From Burkholderia latens (GTDB taxonomy: Bacteria > Pseudomonadota > Gammaproteobacteria > Burkholderiales > Burkholderiaceae), in assembly GCF_902499045.1 (NCBI RefSeq), contig NZ_CABVPL010000057.1, positions 1 through 49,787 on the forward strand: 49,787 nt of DNA. Reading direction: 5' to 3'. The notes under the pieces were generated by a model, which was not told the origin of the DNA, ran no database searches, and was given only the letters and a program-made list of their open reading frames with translations. Shown piece by piece: positions 47,779 to 49,787 of this stretch (the stretch's first letter is position 1; the number at the start of each line of letters is the position of its first letter). The position numbers were made by a program, and so were the translations under genes.

Positions 47779-47923
47779 TTTGACCTTTCGAATTTTCGGC
47801 AAAAAATTGATCGGGTGCTCTCTGCCGGGCTTGTGGCTCGGGTTCAAGCGGCGCGTCCAGTTGAAGGGCGGGCTTCTTGGGCCAGCCTCAAATGAGACTA
47901 TCACTTCATGTTGCGAATCGCTG

Positions 47924-47952
47924 ACGATAGCGGGTCGTGGTGGGGCCGTCAA
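47924..47952 (-). promoter_or_regulatory. Probable ilvB promoter
   Basis: On the - strand TTGACG (47947-47952) and TATCGT (47924-47929) are 17 bases apart, predicting transcription from about 47917 and an untranslated leader of about 140 bases. The leader contains a two-codon ATG-AAG-TGA frame but no Ile/Val/Leu-rich peptide. The remainder of the 47779-48129 gap shows no further gene; the sigma factor promoter must lie there on the other strand. Confidence 0.6.
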
Positions 47953-48129
47953 GCAAAATATCCCGCAGCGCATCATGGCCCGCCGCCGCCGGCACGCGCA
48001 CGCGGCTCGCGCGCAACGTGCGGTGCCGCAACCGGTGCCAACTCACGCGAAAATTTGTTAGCATCCGCGGGTTTTACGAAATTTTTCGACCTTTCACACG
48101 CCGCAGTCCGCAGCGCATACCTTTACGGA

Positions 48130-48693
48130 ATGGCATCAGACAAGGAACTCGCCGACTTTCTGGCGGGCGTCGAAAGGCGCGCGTTCAAGCAGGCTGCGTA
48201 CGCCGTGCGGGACGACGATGCGTCGCTCGACATCGTGCAGGACGCGATGATCAAGCTGGCGGAGAAATACGGCGACCGGCCGGCGGCCGAGCTGCCGCTG
48301 CTGTTCCAGCGGATCCTGCAGAACGCGATCCACGACTGGTTCCGCCGGCAGAAGGTCCGCAACACGTGGGTCACGCTCTTCTCGTCGCTGAACAGCACGG
48401 ACGACGACGACTTCGATCCACTGGAAACGCTGGAATCCGCGGACGACAATGCAGGCGTCGAGAGCACCGAGCACCGCCTCGAACGGGAACAGGTTCTGGC
48501 CCTGATCGACGAAGAAATCCAGAAACTCCCGACGCGTCAACGGGAAGCGTTCCTGATGCGTTATTGGGAAGATATGGATGTCGCCGAGACTGCCGCCGCA
48601 ATGGGGTGCTCCGAAGGCAGCGTCAAGACGCACTGCTCGCGAGCCACCCACACCCTGGCGCAAGCGCTCAAGGCCAAAGGAATCACGCTATGA
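48130..48693 (+). CDS. ECF-type RNA polymerase sigma factor
   Basis: A 187-residue group IV sigma factor. Region 2 spans about residues 17-85 (DIVQDAMIKLAEKYGD, then LFQRILQNAIHDWFRRQK), an acidic linker about 88-118, and region 4 about 120-180 (LPTRQREAFLMRYWEDMDVA, then a helix-turn-helix with GCSEGSVKTHCSRA). ATG 48130 is preferred; the frame is open further upstream without a start that makes sense. Its stop overlaps the start of the next gene (ATGA). By position it directs an envelope- or stress-type regulon together with its partner gene. Confidence 0.9.
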   Translation: MASDKELADFLAGVERRAFKQAAYAVRDDDASLDIVQDAMIKLAEKYGDRPAAELPLLFQRILQNAIHDWFRRQKVRNTWVTLFSSLNSTDDDDFDPLETLESADDNAGVESTEHRLEREQVLALIDEEIQKLPTRQREAFLMRYWEDMDVAETAAAMGCSEGSVKTHCSRATHTLAQALKAKGITL

Positions 48694-49115
48694 GCTCCGC
48701 TCCCGTAAACCGAGAACACGAATTCGCGCTGAAGGTCCGCCGCGCGCTGGACGAACGTGCCGCGGCGCTGCCTGCCGCGACCACCGACCGTCTGGCCGCC
48801 GCACGCCGGGCCGCGCTCGCGCGCAAGAAGCCGGAAGCCGCGGCCGCGCCGGTGTTCGTACCGGCGTTCGCCGGTGCGGCCGGCACGTACGGCACGCCGC
48901 CCGCGAGCCGCCCGCGCGCGTCGTTCGCGCGCCGGCTGCTGCGCGCGTGGCCGCTCGCGCTGCTGCTCGCGGGGCTCGTCGGCATCGCCTACTGGGAAGA
49001 CATGCAGCGCACCGCCGAGCTCGCCGACATCGACGCGGCAATGCTCAGCGACGACCTGCCGCTCAACGCGTATCTCGATCACGGGTTCAACGCGTATCTT
49101 TCGCGCGCACGCTAA
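48690..49115 (+). CDS. DUF3619 membrane protein, candidate anti-sigma factor
   Basis: A 141-residue protein with a cytoplasmic N-terminal domain (1-80), one membrane helix (about 85-102, LLRAWPLALLLAGLVGIAYW) and a short periplasmic C-terminus with acidic residues (DIDAAMLSDDLPLNAYLDHG). It matches my recollection of DUF3619. The 4-base overlap with the sigma gene and the single-pass topology are the usual arrangement of an anti-sigma factor, but the family has no proven function that I know of. Confidence 0.75.
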   Translation: MSSAPVNREHEFALKVRRALDERAAALPAATTDRLAAARRAALARKKPEAAAAPVFVPAFAGAAGTYGTPPASRPRASFARRLLRAWPLALLLAGLVGIAYWEDMQRTAELADIDAAMLSDDLPLNAYLDHGFNAYLSRAR

Positions 49116-49140
49116 CAGACAATACGAGGGGATCGCACGG

Positions 49141-49787
49141 GTGAGTCAGAAACGCGGCCTGGCCGTATTTTTCGGATGTGTGATCGCGATCGCCGTTTCG
49201 TACGTCGCCACCTATTCCCGATTCAACCCGCCCCCCGCGGCTTCCACCGCGGCCAGCAGCGCACCTGCGCCGAGCTCGGCCGCCGCCGGCCTGACCACCG
49301 AACTGCCTCCGCTGCCCCTGCCGCTGCCGGCCGCCAACGGCCCGCTGTCATGGGCGCGGCTGACGCCCGCGCAACGCGCGGCGCTCGCGCCGTTTGCCGA
49401 CCAGTGGGACGGCTTCAGCGACGCACGCAAGCGCAAATGGCTGAAGATCGCATCGCGTTTCGCGAAGTTGACGCCCGATGCCCAGAAGCACCTGCAGGAA
49501 CGGATGTCCGAATGGGTGCGGATGACGCCCGAGCAACGCCGCGTCGCGCGCGAGAACTACCAGAGCGCGAAGGAGCTGTCCGCGCAGGCGCGCGAACGCG
49601 CGTGGAAGGCCTATCAGCAATTGCCTGAAGAACAGAAGCAACGGCTGGCCGCGACCGAGCGCCGGCGCCGGCCGAGCGTCGTCAGCGCGCCGCCGACCGT
49701 CGCCGACCGCGACGTGCGCCGCCTCGTCAATTCGCACGACCATCCGGCGAGCAACGCCGCGCCCGCATCGGCGCCCGCGTCGGCCGG
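49141..49787 (+). CDS. DUF3106-like periplasmic protein, cut by the window end
   Basis: A partial frame of at least 215 codons, open to the right edge. It starts at GTG 49141 with a GAGGGG site upstream. An N-terminal signal anchor (GLAVFFGCVIAIAVSYVA) is followed by a Pro/Ala-rich linker and a helical region with repeats of the form Leu-Thr-Pro-X-Gln-Arg (LTPAQRAALAPFADQW, LTPDAQKHLQERM, MTPEQRRVARENY, LPEEQKQRL), as in DUF3106. These resemble the LTXXQ motifs of CpxP/Spy-type periplasmic sensors and chaperones. Third gene of the sigma/DUF3619 cluster, 25 bases after it. Confidence 0.75.
   Translation, partial: MSQKRGLAVFFGCVIAIAVSYVATYSRFNPPPAASTAASSAPAPSSAAAGLTTELPPLPLPLPAANGPLSWARLTPAQRAALAPFADQWDGFSDARKRKWLKIASRFAKLTPDAQKHLQERMSEWVRMTPEQRRVARENYQSAKELSAQARERAWKAYQQLPEEQKQRLAATERRRRPSVVSAPPTVADRDVRRLVNSHDHPASNAAPASAPASA

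Noticed and set aside
47779-47917. An ilvB leader peptide for attenuation
   Set aside because: The predicted leader contains only a two-codon frame and no run of Ile, Val or Leu codons; no terminator/antiterminator pair is evident.
47779-47976. A 66-residue N-terminal extension of IlvB
   Set aside because: It would include the putative promoter and lacks family similarity, whereas ATG 47778 has a ribosome site and a family-like N-terminus.

Overview
The window is about 50 kb of high-GC chromosome from a betaproteobacterium, almost certainly Burkholderia, probably the B. cepacia complex. The assignment rests on protein sequence style, heavy G/C third-position bias, and the gene order tpiA-secG-tRNA-Leu-nuoA..N and ilvBHC-psd-pssA-leuA. 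It reads as core chromosome. I see no insertion sequence, prophage, CRISPR array, rRNA operon or integrase.

Layout. 1-4.2 kb (+): a DUF2863-type protein, an orphan LuxR-type regulator with a degenerate receiver, a CbiM-like membrane protein, and an exported protein with a histone-H1-like lysine-rich tail. 4.2-6.3 kb (-): an M14 carboxypeptidase and YaaA. 6.3-10.6 kb: an orphan PIN-domain protein, a methionine-type aminotransferase, two glutathione S-transferases and a PaaG-like crotonase. 10.5-14.0 kb (-): a tightly coupled lipid-degradation operon of two acyl-CoA dehydrogenases and two MaoC hydratases. Only one of the dehydrogenases keeps the catalytic Glu.

14.0-30.4 kb (-): the complete 14-gene respiratory complex I operon nuoA-N, followed by DUF2818 (coupled to nuoN), a Nudix hydrolase and DUF1178. 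Upstream on the same strand lie tRNA-Leu(GAG), secG, tpiA and a quinone oxidoreductase, then pnp and rpsO, then a periplasmic binding protein (36.1-37.4 kb).

37.5-40.7 kb (+): a BamE-like lipoprotein, then a beta-carbonic anhydrase with a SulP anion transporter, probably a bicarbonate-handling pair. 40.8-47.8 kb (-): branched-chain amino acid and phospholipid synthesis, in the order ilvB-ilvH-ilvC, psd-pssA, leuA. leuA has its own promoter and a Leu-codon-rich leader peptide. 48.1 kb to the end (+): an ECF-type sigma factor, a DUF3619 single-pass membrane protein (possible anti-sigma) and a partial DUF3106-like protein.

The most interesting signals are regulatory rather than a new gene system: the near-leaderless leuA leader peptide; a hairpin holding the Shine-Dalgarno of the acyl-CoA dehydrogenase operon in a bulge; a three-way-junction-like repeat set before the carbonic anhydrase; and a large stem-loop in the pnp leader. 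Among proteins, the paired dehydrogenase/hydratase set and the sigma/DUF3619/DUF3106 module deserve attention. Functions are inferred from remembered family features; no database search or folding program was run.
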